Source: Vreelandella subglaciescola
Lineage (GTDB): Bacteria; Pseudomonadota; Gammaproteobacteria; Pseudomonadales; Halomonadaceae
Direction of reading: 5' to 3'
Length of the DNA stretch: 64,000 bases
NCBI RefSeq assembly: GCF_900142895.1
Contig: NZ_LT670847.1
Coordinates: 2,542,001 to 2,606,000 of the forward strand
Shown here: in pieces, positions 35,320-44,465 of the stretch
Numbering within the stretch: the first letter of the stretch is position 1
Layout: each line of letters starts with the position of its first letter
Notes under the pieces: generated by a model
What the model saw: only the letters and a program-made list of their open reading frames with translations
What the model was told of the DNA's origin: nothing
Databases searched by the model: none
Program-made: the position numbers and the translations under genes

Positions 35320-35388
35320 GGATAATATTATTGAACGAGCCGGCGCGTGCATTCAATATCAGAGTCTTCCGTCTAATAGCTGTTATAT
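35320..35388 (+). other. Second attI site
   Basis: Counterpart of the attI at 29575-29643. The crossover G is at 35382, followed by TTATAT. The intact integrase 6 kb away could act on it in trans. The left border is approximate. Confidence 0.6.
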
Positions 35389-36485
35389 CCCCATATCAAA
35401 GGACGGAGCATGGCTGATTTAAAAATTGATCAACATCTTATCGAATGGAAGGAAGTGGCCGAGCGCACTTGGGATTCACTGCTGCTAGGTAATGGATTCA
35501 GCATGAATATATGGGAGCGATTCGGTTACCGAGATCTATTCGAGCTAGCTAAAGACCCTTTAGTGGGTAATCCTTTAGAGCCCCAGTCAACTGCGCTTTT
35601 TGACCACTTAGGAAGCTCAAATTTCGAAGATGTGCTTAGAATAATATATCATTCGAGGTTAGTAGATCAGCAGCTAGGAGACCCTCAAAAATTACCGATC
35701 ACTGCGCTTTATAGAAATACAAAAAATGCATTGGCTTCTGCGGTTAACTACGCACACATTCATCATGAGCAGTTTGATGGTGAACCTATAAGAAAACAAC
35801 TCCAAGAGTTCTCTCACATATTCACCACTAATTATGATTTGTTACCATACTGGTCAATAATGCATTCGGATACGTGGCGATTTAGAGATTTTTTTTGGAA
35901 CCATGGAGGGTTATTCAACCCAGCAGATGTCGAGGCACCAGCGGATAGGAGTAAAATTTATTACATGCACGGTGCAATACACCTTGTTGAGAAATCTGAT
36001 GGCTCAACTATGAAGCAGACAGCGAATGGCTTAGATAGCCTCACTGAATTATTTGACCTTGACCATCCTGAGCTCTTTCCGCTGTTCATATCAGAAGGGA
36101 GTTGGAAAGAGAAACTGTCCAGAATTAAGCGTAATAATTACCTACGGTTTTGTTTTGAGCGGTTCAGCAGTAGTGATGGCGGCTTGGTGATTATCGGGCA
36201 CTCACTCCATAAAGACTACGATCAACACATAATAGATGCAATTCAAAGCAGTGGCATTGAAAGGATCGCTTTAGGCGTATGGCCGCACCAAGCAGGAGCA
36301 GCAATCATTGAATTGAAGTCGAGGCTAACCCAATCATTACCGGGAACAGAGCTCCACTTTTTTAATTCGGAAACGCACCCACTAGGGGATCCCAGTCTCC
36401 GCGTGGGAATATAACAATTGCATGCATCAGACCCACATTACGTTACGCCTTCGGCTCATTGCATGTGGTCGGCTGATGCAAGGCG
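35383..36485 (+). mobile_element. Integron gene cassette 3 (SIR2-like)
   Basis: The cassette extends from the second attI crossover to the G of its attC R' box. Both ends read GTTATAT, and the R'' box is ATATAAC, the exact complement. It is strikingly AT-rich compared with its surroundings, which suggests recent arrival from another source. Confidence 0.87.
35410..36414 (+). CDS. SIR2-like DUF4917 protein (cassette gene)
   Basis: A 334-aa cytoplasmic protein of the DUF4917/SIR2-like superfamily. Four elements fit an NAD-binding SIR2 fold: the glycine loop LLLGNGFSM (residues 25-32), the TTNYD motif (139-143), the YYMHGAIHL strand with His187, and VIIGHSLHKDYD (260-271). SIR2-like proteins with TTNYD-type motifs include NAD-depleting effectors of phage defence, though DUF4917 itself has no firm function. 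GGACGGAG precedes the ATG. Codon use is AT-rich and unlike the host's. A stand-alone NADase-like defence or toxin role is an inference. Confidence 0.83.
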   Translation: MADLKIDQHLIEWKEVAERTWDSLLLGNGFSMNIWERFGYRDLFELAKDPLVGNPLEPQSTALFDHLGSSNFEDVLRIIYHSRLVDQQLGDPQKLPITALYRNTKNALASAVNYAHIHHEQFDGEPIRKQLQEFSHIFTTNYDLLPYWSIMHSDTWRFRDFFWNHGGLFNPADVEAPADRSKIYYMHGAIHLVEKSDGSTMKQTANGLDSLTELFDLDHPELFPLFISEGSWKEKLSRIKRNNYLRFCFERFSSSDGGLVIIGHSLHKDYDQHIIDAIQSSGIERIALGVWPHQAGAAIIELKSRLTQSLPGTELHFFNSETHPLGDPSLRVGI

Positions 36486-36491
36486 TTATAT
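36409..36491 (+). repeat. attC site of cassette 3
   Basis: R'' ATATAAC (36409) overlaps the stop codon and R' GTTATAT ends at 36491. Arms TTGCATGCATCAG and CTGATGCAA pair, as do ACCCACAT and ATGTGGT, giving a long, well-formed hairpin of 83 bp. Confidence 0.9.
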
Positions 36492-36547
36492 TCCAAACAA
36501 GGCGTCGCCGTATCGGTAAGTTACCCAGAAAGCGTTCCTCCAACGTG

Positions 36548-36588
36548 AAAACGCCCCCTTCGCACAGCGCGAAGGGGACGTTTTTTCT
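36548..36588. terminator. Bidirectional terminator between cassette 3 and gltP
   Basis: CCCCTTCGC and GCGAAGGGG form a 9-bp stem with a 5-base loop, flanked by AAAACGC on the left and ACGTTTTTT on the right. It can end transcription from both the cassette and the convergent symporter gene. Confidence 0.8.
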
Positions 36589-36606
36589 TGCGAAGCCGTT
36601 AAGCTA

Positions 36607-37854
36607 TCAGGCCTTATTCGGGCCGTTGTAGACGTCTTCGTCCAGCTCGCCTTCGCTTTTACCTACCAGTGTGGTGACCATCAGGTCGCCGGCGACGTTG
36701 ACGCTGGTGCGCGCCATGTCGAGGATGCGGTCGATGCCGGCAATCACGGCGATGGCCTCAAGCGGCAAGCCCACCTGGGACATGACGATGGAGAGCATGA
36801 TCAGCCCCGCGCCGGGAACCCCGGCGGTGCCGATGGAGGCCAGCGTACCGGTGAGGATAATCATGCCGTAGTCGGCCATGCTCAGGTCCACGCCCAGCAT
36901 CTGGGCGATGAACAGCGTGACCACGCCCTGATACAGCGCGGTGCCGTCCATGTTGATGGTTGCGCCCACCGGTAGCACAAAGCCCGAAACACCTTCCGAG
37001 ACGCCGAGGTTTTTCTGCGCGCAGCGCAGCGATACCGGCAGGGTGCCTGATGATGACGCCGACGAATAGGCCACCACCAGCGCGTCGATAATTCCGCTCA
37101 GGTAGCGCTTGGGGTTCAGCCGGCCCAGCAGCGCGAGCAGCCCGCTGTAGACCACCAGCACGTGAATCACGCTGGCCAGATAGGCCACGCCGATTACCTT
37201 GGCCAGCGGCAGCAGCACTTCAAGCCCGTAGCTGCCGGCCACATAGGCGATCAGCCCGAAGACGCCGAACGGCGCGAAAGACATGACGATTTCGGTGAGC
37301 TTGTACATGGCTTCGGCAAAGCTTTCGAACACGCGCACGACCGGCTCGCCTTTTTCCCCTACCAGCATCAGCGAGACGCCCAGCCCGATAGCAAACACGA
37401 TGATTTGCATGATGTTGCCTTCGGCCAGCGCATCAATGGGGTTTTGCGGCACGAGGTTGACCAGAATCTCCACCAGCGACGGCGCGTCCTGAGCTTCCAT
37501 CGGCTGGTCAAAGCTCAAATCCACGCCCGCACCGGGCTGAAAAATCGTCGAGGCCAAAAGCCCGATGGCGATGGCAAAGGCAGTGGTAATCAAATACAGC
37601 CCAATGGTGCGCGCACCGATACGGCCCATTTTCTGCGGGTCGCGCATGGCCGTGATGCCGACCACCAGCGTCGAAAATACCAGCGGGACGATCAGCATCT
37701 TGATGGCGCTGATGAAAATATCGCCCAGCGGCTTGAACACGCCAGCGTTTTCGCCCATCAGGCTGCCGACGATCACGCCCAGAAACAGGCCGGCAAGAAT
37801 GCGTTGCCAGAGCGGGATGCGTCGCCAAAGGTTGGGGGTGGAACTGGCTGCCAT
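36607..37854 (-). CDS. Dicarboxylate/amino acid:cation symporter (GltP/DctA family)
   Basis: A 415-aa sodium- or proton-coupled carrier for glutamate, aspartate or C4-dicarboxylates. Family features are the serine-rich hairpin VVAYSSASSSGTLPVSL, the GATINMDGTALYQGV helix with the NMDGT motif, and the second hairpin GTLASIGTAGVPGAG. The C-terminus has AIAVIAGIDRILDMARTSVN with conserved Asp and Arg residues for substrate binding. A fragment of a near-identical gene end lies at 31.1 kb, so this gene is the right border of the integron locus. A GGAG ribosome site precedes the ATG. Confidence 0.92.
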   Translation of the reverse strand: MAASSTPNLWRRIPLWQRILAGLFLGVIVGSLMGENAGVFKPLGDIFISAIKMLIVPLVFSTLVVGITAMRDPQKMGRIGARTIGLYLITTAFAIAIGLLASTIFQPGAGVDLSFDQPMEAQDAPSLVEILVNLVPQNPIDALAEGNIMQIIVFAIGLGVSLMLVGEKGEPVVRVFESFAEAMYKLTEIVMSFAPFGVFGLIAYVAGSYGLEVLLPLAKVIGVAYLASVIHVLVVYSGLLALLGRLNPKRYLSGIIDALVVAYSSASSSGTLPVSLRCAQKNLGVSEGVSGFVLPVGATINMDGTALYQGVVTLFIAQMLGVDLSMADYGMIILTGTLASIGTAGVPGAGLIMLSIVMSQVGLPLEAIAVIAGIDRILDMARTSVNVAGDLMVTTLVGKSEGELDEDVYNGPNKA

Positions 37855-38113
37855 GCTGTGTCTCCTTGGGAGGATTAGACTGTTGTTATCGCAATAAGGG
37901 CGGCGATTCTAACGGTAAAAGCGCCAATTAATAAACGTATTTTCTTTAACGGTGCGCGTGCATCGGCCCGGTGGGCAACGATATGGCGGGGCAGCACTAC
38001 AAGAGGGGGTGAATCATAGAGATGTGGCTCTCGATACGAAACGTTTTGTCCTTATGCTTTAGTCGCCTATAGCAGGCAAGGCGAACAGTGGCCGCCGTGG
38101 CGATGATCGGGTC

Positions 38114-38143
38114 TTGACTGTCAACGCCTTGCCTGTCTATAAC
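38114..38143 (+). promoter_or_regulatory. Sigma70-like promoter of the CNNM-type gene
   Basis: TTGACT (38114-38119) and TATAAC (38138-38143) are spaced 18 bases apart, 30 bp before the start codon. The rest of the gap from 37855 shows no gene; it must also hold the promoter of the divergent symporter gene. Confidence 0.6.
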
Positions 38144-38172
38144 AGCGCGACTTGTGACTGTGTCGAGTGCTT

Positions 38173-39201
38173 ATGCTGATACTTCTTCTTATCGCCGTGT
38201 TGTCTATCGGGTTTTCGTTTCTCTGCTCGATTCTGGAGGCCGTGCTGCTGTCGCTCACGCCGAGCTATATTGCCCGGCTGCGTGATGAGCAGCCCGCGCT
38301 GCATGCCTCTCTGGAACACATGAAAGCGAACATTGACCGCCCGCTGGCGGCGATTCTGACGCTTAACACCATCGCCCATACCGTGGGTGCCACGGCCGTG
38401 GGCGCTCAGGCGGCCACGGTGTTCGGCGAAGCGTCGATTGGCATCGTCTCGGCGGTGATGACGCTGGCGATTCTGGTGTTTTCCGAGATCATCCCCAAAA
38501 CCATCGGGGCGACCCACTGGCGGCGTCTGGCGGTGATGCTGCCGCCGGTGCTGCGGCTGATGATAGCGGCGCTGCTGCCGTTTATCTGGCTCTCCGAGCA
38601 GATCACCCGGCGCCTTGGCAGTAGCCACGAAAACGACGTGGATCTGCGTGACGAGATCAAGGTGCTGGCCCGGGTGGGGCTGGAGAAAGAGGTGCTCGAC
38701 GCCGATGAAACTCGCACCATTACCAACGTGCTCAACCTTCACGAGATATCCGTGGCTCATGTGATGACGCCGCGTATCGTGTGCCAGACGGTGTTGCCGC
38801 ACATGACGGCGGGGGAGTTCGAAGCGGAATACGCCCAGACACCCTTTACCCGTTTTCCGGTAATGGACAACGGTGAACAAGCGTTTGGCTACGTGCACAA
38901 GGCCGACATGTACCAGGCCGCTGCTGATGCCACCATGAAGTCGATGATGTATCCCGTTGGCCGGCTGGACGTCTCGCAAAACGTCGAGCAGGCATTTTCC
39001 GCTATGCTCGACGACCGCCACCATATGCGCGCGATATACGATGCCCACGGCAGCTTTGTGGGCCTGATTACCCTGGAAGACGTGATTGAGACGTTGCTGG
39101 GTCAGGAGATCGTGGATGAGACCGACCGCGTGGACAATTTGCGCAGCTACGCCCGCCAGCGCTGGCTGCAACGCCTGCATCAATCAAGAAAATCGCCCTG
39201 A
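38173..39201 (+). CDS. CNNM/DUF21-CBS family membrane protein
   Basis: A 342-aa protein of the hemolysin/CNNM family. An N-terminal DUF21 membrane domain (about 1-170) includes FSFLCSILEAVLLSLTPSY and IIPKTIGATHWRR. A CBS-pair follows with ISVAHVMTPRIVC and a second repeat near GLITLEDVIETLLGQE. The third, CorC_HlyC transport-associated domain is absent, as in the short forms. Such proteins act in magnesium or cation handling. ATG 38173 is chosen; GTG 38167 is possible. The gene stands alone behind a good promoter. Confidence 0.82.
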   Translation: MLILLLIAVLSIGFSFLCSILEAVLLSLTPSYIARLRDEQPALHASLEHMKANIDRPLAAILTLNTIAHTVGATAVGAQAATVFGEASIGIVSAVMTLAILVFSEIIPKTIGATHWRRLAVMLPPVLRLMIAALLPFIWLSEQITRRLGSSHENDVDLRDEIKVLARVGLEKEVLDADETRTITNVLNLHEISVAHVMTPRIVCQTVLPHMTAGEFEAEYAQTPFTRFPVMDNGEQAFGYVHKADMYQAAADATMKSMMYPVGRLDVSQNVEQAFSAMLDDRHHMRAIYDAHGSFVGLITLEDVIETLLGQEIVDETDRVDNLRSYARQRWLQRLHQSRKSP

Positions 39202-39269
39202 GGCCCACGCCGCGTTAAGGTAGGCGCCCATGCCGATACGGCAAACACGGGCAAACGGGCTGAGACATA

Positions 39270-40046
39270 ATGCAGAGCACGCTGTTATTGGGATTTTTGG
39301 GCAGCCTGGTGGCCGGCATGATGACCGCCGTCGGCGCGCTGCCGGTGCTCGTAGGCAAAACGCCGGGGCGGGCGTTTCGTGATCTGGCGCTGGGCTTTGC
39401 CGCCGGGGTCATGCTGGCGGCATCGTTTTTTTCACTGATTATTCCCGCGCTGGACGCGGCCGGCGAGCACTATGCCAACGGCGCGGTGCCGGCTGCGATT
39501 GTGTGCCTGGCGATTCTGTTCGGCATGGGCGCCATTGCGCTGCTGAACGAGCGCTTGCCCCACGAGCATTTTACCCAGGGGCGTGAAGGGCCTGAGGCCG
39601 CCTCGCTGCGCCGGGTATGGCTGTTCGTGTTTGCCATTTCCATCCATAACCTGCCGGAAGGGCTGGCCGTGGGCGTGGGCTTTGGGGCCAACGGGCTGGA
39701 GGGCGGTATGCCGCTGGCCATCGGGATTGGCCTGCAAAATATGCCCGAAGGGCTGGCGGTAGCCATCGCGTTGATGGGCGAAGGGTATTCGCGCTGGCGC
39801 GCGTTTGGCATCGCCACGCTAACCGGGCTGATCGAGCCGGTGGGCGGGCTGTTCGGTGCCGGCGTGGTCACGCTTTCGCAGATGCTGTTGCCCTGGGGGC
39901 TGGCCTTTGCCGCCGGTGCCATGCTCTACGTCATCAGCCACGAGATCATCCCCGAAACCCACCGCAGCGGGCACCAGAACAAGGCCACGCTGGGCCTTGC
40001 GCTGGGGTTGGTGATCATGCTGTTTCTGGACGTATGGCTGGGCTAA
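39270..40046 (+). CDS. ZIP family metal transporter (ZupT-like)
   Basis: A 258-aa ZIP transporter with about eight helices. The metal helices carry ISIHNLPEGLAVGVGFGAN and LQNMPEGLAVAIALMGEG, matching the H-N-x-P-E-G and N-x-P-E-G signatures of ZupT. A short loop with HEHF lies between helices 3 and 4. It should import Zn, Fe, Mn or other divalent metals. It is clearly different from the ZIP protein at 12.7 kb, which lacks the His in the first motif. It follows the CNNM-type gene by 68 bp. Confidence 0.87.
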   Translation: MQSTLLLGFLGSLVAGMMTAVGALPVLVGKTPGRAFRDLALGFAAGVMLAASFFSLIIPALDAAGEHYANGAVPAAIVCLAILFGMGAIALLNERLPHEHFTQGREGPEAASLRRVWLFVFAISIHNLPEGLAVGVGFGANGLEGGMPLAIGIGLQNMPEGLAVAIALMGEGYSRWRAFGIATLTGLIEPVGGLFGAGVVTLSQMLLPWGLAFAAGAMLYVISHEIIPETHRSGHQNKATLGLALGLVIMLFLDVWLG

Positions 40047-40095
40047 ATGGCTGGCGCGCTCATGACGCGCCATGCTTTGCCGGTACGCTCAGCAA

Positions 40096-40995
40096 TCAAG
40101 TTTCAGGCGTGCGATAGCTTTCCACCAGAATCGCGGGGTCATGTTCGGCGTGGCCGCGGCTGGCGTGGGCACGCATCAGCTGGGCGGCAAGGCCGCTCAT
40201 GGGGGTGGCGCTCTGGCTGCGTTGGCTTTGCGCCACGGCCATGTCGAGATCTTTCAGCAGCGTGCGCAAATGCCAGGGCGGGTTGGCAAACTCGCCGGCC
40301 GCCATGCGCGGGGTCAGAATCTGAAACGGTTTGGAGTCGGCAAAGCCGCCGGACAGCGCTTCGGTTAGCCGCGTGGCATCCACGCCGCTGGCTTCGGCCA
40401 GCGCCACCATTTCTGCCAGCACGGCGGCCTGGCAGCCCACTACCATCTGGTTACACACCTTGGTCACCTGACCGCTGCCCACTGCGCCCATGTGGGTGAC
40501 CCGGGCGGCAAGCGGCGCGAGCAGCGGCTCAACGGCTGCCATGTCGTCCGCCTCGGCGCCGCACATGATGGCCAGGCTGCCGGCCTCGGCGCCGGCGACG
40601 CCGCCGGACACCGGACTGTCTACCCAGGCCATGCCGCAGCTTTCTTTAAGCCGCTGGGCGAAATCCCGGGTGGCGGCCGGGTCGCTGCTGGAAAAGTCCA
40701 CCAGCCGCTGGCCGGCGCTGCCCGAGGCGGCCACGCCGCCTTCGCCGCTATTACCATCACCAAAGACGACCTCCTCGACCACGGCAGTATTGGCCAGGCA
40801 GAGCATGACCACGTCAACGCTTTGGGTTAGCTCAGTGATGCTCTCGGCCACCGTAGCGCCGTCGGCTTTTAATGCGGCGGATTTTTCTTCCGAGCGGTTC
40901 CATACCGTCACGTCAAAGCCCGCGCTGAGCAGGCGGCGCGTCATCGGCGCGCCCATCAGCCCAATGCCGATAAACCCGAGGCGAGGTGTGCTCAT
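40096..40995 (-). CDS. NAD(P)-dependent beta-hydroxyacid dehydrogenase
   Basis: A 299-aa member of the 3-hydroxyisobutyrate dehydrogenase family. The cofactor motif GFIGIGLMGAPMTRRLL is at residues 7-23, the substrate motif is DSPVSGGVAGAEAGSLAIM, and the catalytic Lys is in VGSGQVTKVCNQMVV. The all-helical C-terminal domain is complete. Possible substrates include 3-hydroxyisobutyrate, tartronate semialdehyde and related acids; sequence alone does not decide. It starts 27 bp after the isocitrate dehydrogenase-type gene on the same strand, so the two may be co-transcribed. Confidence 0.82.
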   Translation of the reverse strand: MSTPRLGFIGIGLMGAPMTRRLLSAGFDVTVWNRSEEKSAALKADGATVAESITELTQSVDVVMLCLANTAVVEEVVFGDGNSGEGGVAASGSAGQRLVDFSSSDPAATRDFAQRLKESCGMAWVDSPVSGGVAGAEAGSLAIMCGAEADDMAAVEPLLAPLAARVTHMGAVGSGQVTKVCNQMVVGCQAAVLAEMVALAEASGVDATRLTEALSGGFADSKPFQILTPRMAAGEFANPPWHLRTLLKDLDMAVAQSQRSQSATPMSGLAAQLMRAHASRGHAEHDPAILVESYRTPET

Positions 40996-41022
40996 GGTGT
41001 GTCTCCCAGGGGTGTCAGCCGG

Positions 41023-42042
41023 TTATACCTGCGCGGTGGCGTATTCCACCAGCGCTTCGGCGAAGGTGTCGGTGGTGCCGTCGCCGCCCATGTCGGGGGT
41101 GACCATGTCGCGGCGTTTTTCCAGCACGTCGCGAATGCCCTCGCGAATGGCGGTGCCTTTGGCGTTCATGCCCAGATGGTCGAGCATTTGCGCGGCGGCG
41201 AGCAGCAGCGCGCAGGGGTTGGCAATCTTCTTGCCGGTAATGTCGGGCGCCGAGCCGTGAACGGCTTCGAAAATCGCGGTTTTCTCGCCGATGTTGGCCC
41301 CCGGTGCAAGACCCAGCCCGCCCACCAGGCCCGCGCACAGGTCTGAGGTGATGTCGCCAAACAGGTTGGTGGTGACCACCACGTCGAACTGGTGCGGGTC
41401 CATCACCAGCTGCATGCAGGCATTATCGACGATCATTTCCTGAAACTCGATATCCGGATATTCGCTGGCGACTTCCCGCGCCACGTCCAGAAACAGCCCC
41501 GAGGCGGTTTTGATGATGTTGGCCTTGTGCAGCGCGGTGACTTTTTTGCGGCCGTTGTTTTTCGCCAGCTCGAAGGCGTAGCGCACGATGCGTTCGGAGC
41601 CTTTGCGCGTGACCCTGATCTGCGAAATCCCGGTGTCGCCGTCGTCGAGCATTTCCTGGCCGTCGGACATGTAGGCGCCTTCGGTATTTTCGCGCACGGT
41701 AATCATGTCGATATTGTCGTAGCGCGAGCGAGTACCGGGAAAGCTGACCGCCGGGCGCACGTTGGCGTAGAGGTCGAAATGGCGGCGAAGCTGCACGTTG
41801 ATCGACGAAAAGCCCTTGCCGATGGGCGTGGTCAGCGGGCCTTTGAGCGCCAGTCCGTGCTTTTCGATGGCGTCGAGCGACACCTGAGGGATCAGCGTGC
41901 CGTGTTCCTCCAGCGCGCCCAGTCCGGCGTCGACAAAGTCGTAGCTCAGGCCGCAGTCCAGCGCGTCGAGTACGCGCAGGGTGGCATCCATGATCTCGGG
42001 GCCAATGCCGTCGCCCTTGATGACTGCAATAGACTGGCTCAT
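41023..42042 (-). CDS. NAD-dependent isocitrate/isopropylmalate-type dehydrogenase
   Basis: A 339-aa beta-decarboxylating dehydrogenase. It starts [18 protein letters not shown], has the substrate loop [21 protein letters not shown] (read in two parts) and the metal-binding [36 protein letters not shown] follows as the cofactor site. The short length and SSINVQLR motif favour NAD-dependent isocitrate dehydrogenase over isopropylmalate or tartrate dehydrogenase. GGAGC lies upstream of the ATG. A second, NADP-type Icd would be expected elsewhere for the TCA cycle. Confidence 0.85.
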   Translation of the reverse strand: MSQSIAVIKGDGIGPEIMDATLRVLDALDCGLSYDFVDAGLGALEEHGTLIPQVSLDAIEKHGLALKGPLTTPIGKGFSSINVQLRRHFDLYANVRPAVSFPGTRSRYDNIDMITVRENTEGAYMSDGQEMLDDGDTGISQIRVTRKGSERIVRYAFELAKNNGRKKVTALHKANIIKTASGLFLDVAREVASEYPDIEFQEMIVDNACMQLVMDPHQFDVVVTTNLFGDITSDLCAGLVGGLGLAPGANIGEKTAIFEAVHGSAPDITGKKIANPCALLLAAAQMLDHLGMNAKGTAIREGIRDVLEKRRDMVTPDMGGDGTTDTFAEALVEYATAQV

Positions 42043-42303
42043 TTCTTGCTCCTTTATACGTACGGAAGAATTAAACGCTGAACGGCAGGCGCGCCGGATG
42101 ACTGAGACAAGCGGGCACAGCGGCGCTTTGGCGCGCTATTCACCCTGTCTCCCTGCGGCGTAATGGTACGCCAAGCGGAGGGAAAACGTCACCCTGCGAA
42201 GGCCGCGAACGGGCGCGGCAGCGCCACTTTGCTGCTAGGCTGAAACCTATAGCGTTGAGGCGGGGGCCAGGGCATCTGCAGCTCCGCCGAACGGAGATGG
42301 ATC

Positions 42304-42693
42304 GTGCTATACAGTTTCGATCTGTTGGGTATAGCGCTGCTGATACTCGGAGTGAGCATGCTGACGGACGCCGGCGTTCTGACAATAACCCTGCCCGTGC
42401 TGATCGGCGTGGGGCTCTTCACGGCCGCGCTTTTGCTCTGGGTGCTGATGCGCTTTATCCGTCAGCGCAAAATACGCGTACGCGGTGGCCAGGAGCAGCT
42501 GCTGGATTCCCGTGCAACGGCGCTTTATGCCTTTCACGGCCGCGGCCATGTGCGCCTTCAAGGCGAACGCTGGCGTGCCCGGAGCAAGGCGCCCGTCGCC
42601 TGCGGCGAGGTGGTTAGCGTGACGCGCGTCGAGGGGTTGACCCTGCACGTGTCGCCGGTCGCTCAGCCGCCCAAAGAAGGAGCCGAACCATGA
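42304..42693 (+). CDS. Short NfeD-like protein
   Basis: A 129-aa protein with two N-terminal helices (about 5-50) and a small beta-domain ([20 protein letters not shown]...) like the NfeD C-terminal OB fold. It lacks the N-terminal protease-like part of long NfeD proteins. The GTG start follows CGGAG. It overlaps the next gene by ATGA (42690-42693), and that gene encodes an SPFH protein, which supports the NfeD assignment. It is not closely similar to the NfeD at 13.5 kb. Confidence 0.72.
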   Translation: MLYSFDLLGIALLILGVSMLTDAGVLTITLPVLIGVGLFTAALLLWVLMRFIRQRKIRVRGGQEQLLDSRATALYAFHGRGHVRLQGERWRARSKAPVACGEVVSVTRVEGLTLHVSPVAQPPKEGAEP

Positions 42694-43493
42694 TGCTTTC
42701 GTATCTTGTGCCTGTGGTTGTGGTGATCATGCTGATCGCCGCCTCGTTTCGTATCCTGCCGGAGTACCGGCGCGGCGTGGTGTTTTTTCTGGGACGCTTT
42801 CAGGCGGTGAAAGGGCCGGGGATTGCCATCGTGATTCCGCTGATCCAGTCGATGCAGAAAGTGGATTTGCGCGTGATTACCATGGACGTGCCCGAGCAGG
42901 ACGTGATCTCCCGGGATAACGTCACGGTGAAGGTCAACGCGGTGCTGTACTTTCGCGTGGTGGACCCGGAAAAAGCCATTATTCAGGTAGAAAACTACGT
43001 GATGGCCACCAGCCAGCTGGCGCAAACCACGCTGCGCTCGGTGCTGGGCAAGCACGATCTGGATGAGATGCTCACCGAGCGCGACAAGCTCAACGACGAT
43101 ATCCAGGAGATTATCGACATCCAGACCGAAGCCTGGGGCATCAAGGTGGCCAACGTGGAGATCAAGCACGTTGATCTGGATGAAAGCATGATTCGGGCGA
43201 TTGCCCGTCAGGCCGAGGCCGAACGCGAACGTCGGGCCAAGGTGATTCACGCCGAGGGCGAGCTGCAGGCGTCAAGAAAGCTGGTGGACGCCGCCAACGT
43301 CATGCAGGAAAATTCGGCCGCGCTGCAGCTGCGTTACCTGCAAACCATGAGCGACATGAGCAACAAGAACGCCTCGACGATTGTCTTTCCCTTGCCGCTG
43401 GATATCATGGACGTGTTCAAGCAGATGAAAGCCCAAGGCACTGGTTCCAGTGCTGGTTCAAAGACTTCTCCCAAGGCGACGCCCGACGAATGA
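42690..43493 (+). CDS. Slipin (SPFH/Band 7) protein
   Basis: A 267-aa slipin-type protein. A short membrane anchor (about 5-22) is followed by [19 protein letters not shown], the SPFH core with [20 protein letters not shown], and the helix [20 protein letters not shown]. It ends with a Ser-rich tail. This is the bacterial stomatin group that pairs with NfeD. It is translationally coupled to the preceding NfeD-like gene and overlaps the EamA gene after it by ATGA. A likely role is membrane microdomain scaffolding or protein quality control. Confidence 0.88.
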   Translation: MMLSYLVPVVVVIMLIAASFRILPEYRRGVVFFLGRFQAVKGPGIAIVIPLIQSMQKVDLRVITMDVPEQDVISRDNVTVKVNAVLYFRVVDPEKAIIQVENYVMATSQLAQTTLRSVLGKHDLDEMLTERDKLNDDIQEIIDIQTEAWGIKVANVEIKHVDLDESMIRAIARQAEAERERRAKVIHAEGELQASRKLVDAANVMQENSAALQLRYLQTMSDMSNKNASTIVFPLPLDIMDVFKQMKAQGTGSSAGSKTSPKATPDE

Positions 43494-44395
43494 TGCACTC
43501 CCTTTCCCGCCGCCAGCAGGGTCTGATCATGACCGCCGGCGGCGCGCTGATCATTTCCCCCGATGCGCTGTTGATTAAACTGATCGGCCTTCCCGACTAC
43601 GATGTTCTGCTGTGGCGCGGGCTGCTTACCGCGCTGGGCTTTGCGCTGATTGTGTGGCTGCGCAAGGGGCGCGGCTTCTGGCAGGCCTACCGTCGCTGCG
43701 GCTGGACCGGCGTGGGCGTGGCGTGCTTCTTTGCCGTTTCCACCTTTGGCTTTGTGCTGGGCAATCAGTACACCAAGGGCGGCAACGTGCTGATGATTCT
43801 GGCCGGCGCGCCGCTGATCGCGGCGGTGCTGTCACGCATCTTTCTGCACGAACGCCTGCCGCGACGCACCTGGGCGGCGATTTTCGTGTGCATGGTCGGC
43901 ATCGCCATGATCGTGCTCGACGATGCCGGCGGTGGCTCCTGGGTGGGCAACGCCTTTGCGCTGATGGCGGCCACGGCCATGGGCTGTAACTTTACTCTGG
44001 CGCGGACCAAATCCGGCGTCGACATGAGCCCGATGCTGGCGCTTGCCGGGCTGATCGTCGCCGCAGCGGCGTTTGTGGCCAGCGGCCTGGGTACCGGGCT
44101 GAGCGCACCGCCGACCATGAGCTGGGTGTGGCTGGTGCTGCTGTGTCTGGGCATTCTGCCGCTGGGCTTTACCTTTATTCAGCGCGGCCCGCTGTACCTT
44201 CCCGCCGCCGAGGTGGGGCTTTTAATGCTGGTTGAGGTGGTCGCCGGTACGGTCTGGGTGTGGCTGATTCTGGGCGAGGAGCCTGCTCCCACAGCTCTGT
44301 TGGGCGGTGCGCTGGTGATCGGCACGCTGGTGGGCAAGGGGCTTTTTGAACGTCATCTGGAAATGCGCCAACGGCGCAAACTTCACGCCGCCTAG
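43490..44395 (+). CDS. EamA/DMT family transporter
   Basis: A 301-aa drug/metabolite transporter with ten helices in two EamA repeats. Repeat 1 includes [20 protein letters not shown] and [19 protein letters not shown]. Repeat 2 includes [20 protein letters not shown] near the end. Such proteins export amino acids, cofactors or toxic metabolites. The N-terminus is [12 protein letters not shown]; a later Met would also fit. It is coupled by ATGA overlap to the slipin gene, though a shared function is not obvious. Confidence 0.82.
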   Translation: MMHSLSRRQQGLIMTAGGALIISPDALLIKLIGLPDYDVLLWRGLLTALGFALIVWLRKGRGFWQAYRRCGWTGVGVACFFAVSTFGFVLGNQYTKGGNVLMILAGAPLIAAVLSRIFLHERLPRRTWAAIFVCMVGIAMIVLDDAGGGSWVGNAFALMAATAMGCNFTLARTKSGVDMSPMLALAGLIVAAAAFVASGLGTGLSAPPTMSWVWLVLLCLGILPLGFTFIQRGPLYLPAAEVGLLMLVEVVAGTVWVWLILGEEPAPTALLGGALVIGTLVGKGLFERHLEMRQRRKLHAA

Positions 44396-44465
44396 GCATG
44401 CAGGACGCCTTCTATGCGGGTAGAATGCGCCGCCCTGCATTAACTTCCAACCGTGGGACTGATCA

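Larger units (their letters stand above)
34914..35388. repeat. Diverged second copy of the integron platform
   Basis: This segment is similar to 28352-28455 (luxS terminator and intI 3' flank) plus 29299-29640 (intI 5' end, LexA-like box, attI). About 840 bp, most of intI, is missing between the two blocks and replaced by about 30 unrelated bases (35016-35044). The similarity ends at the attI crossover. Many scattered differences show that the copies diverged long ago or come from different strains. Confidence 0.9.
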
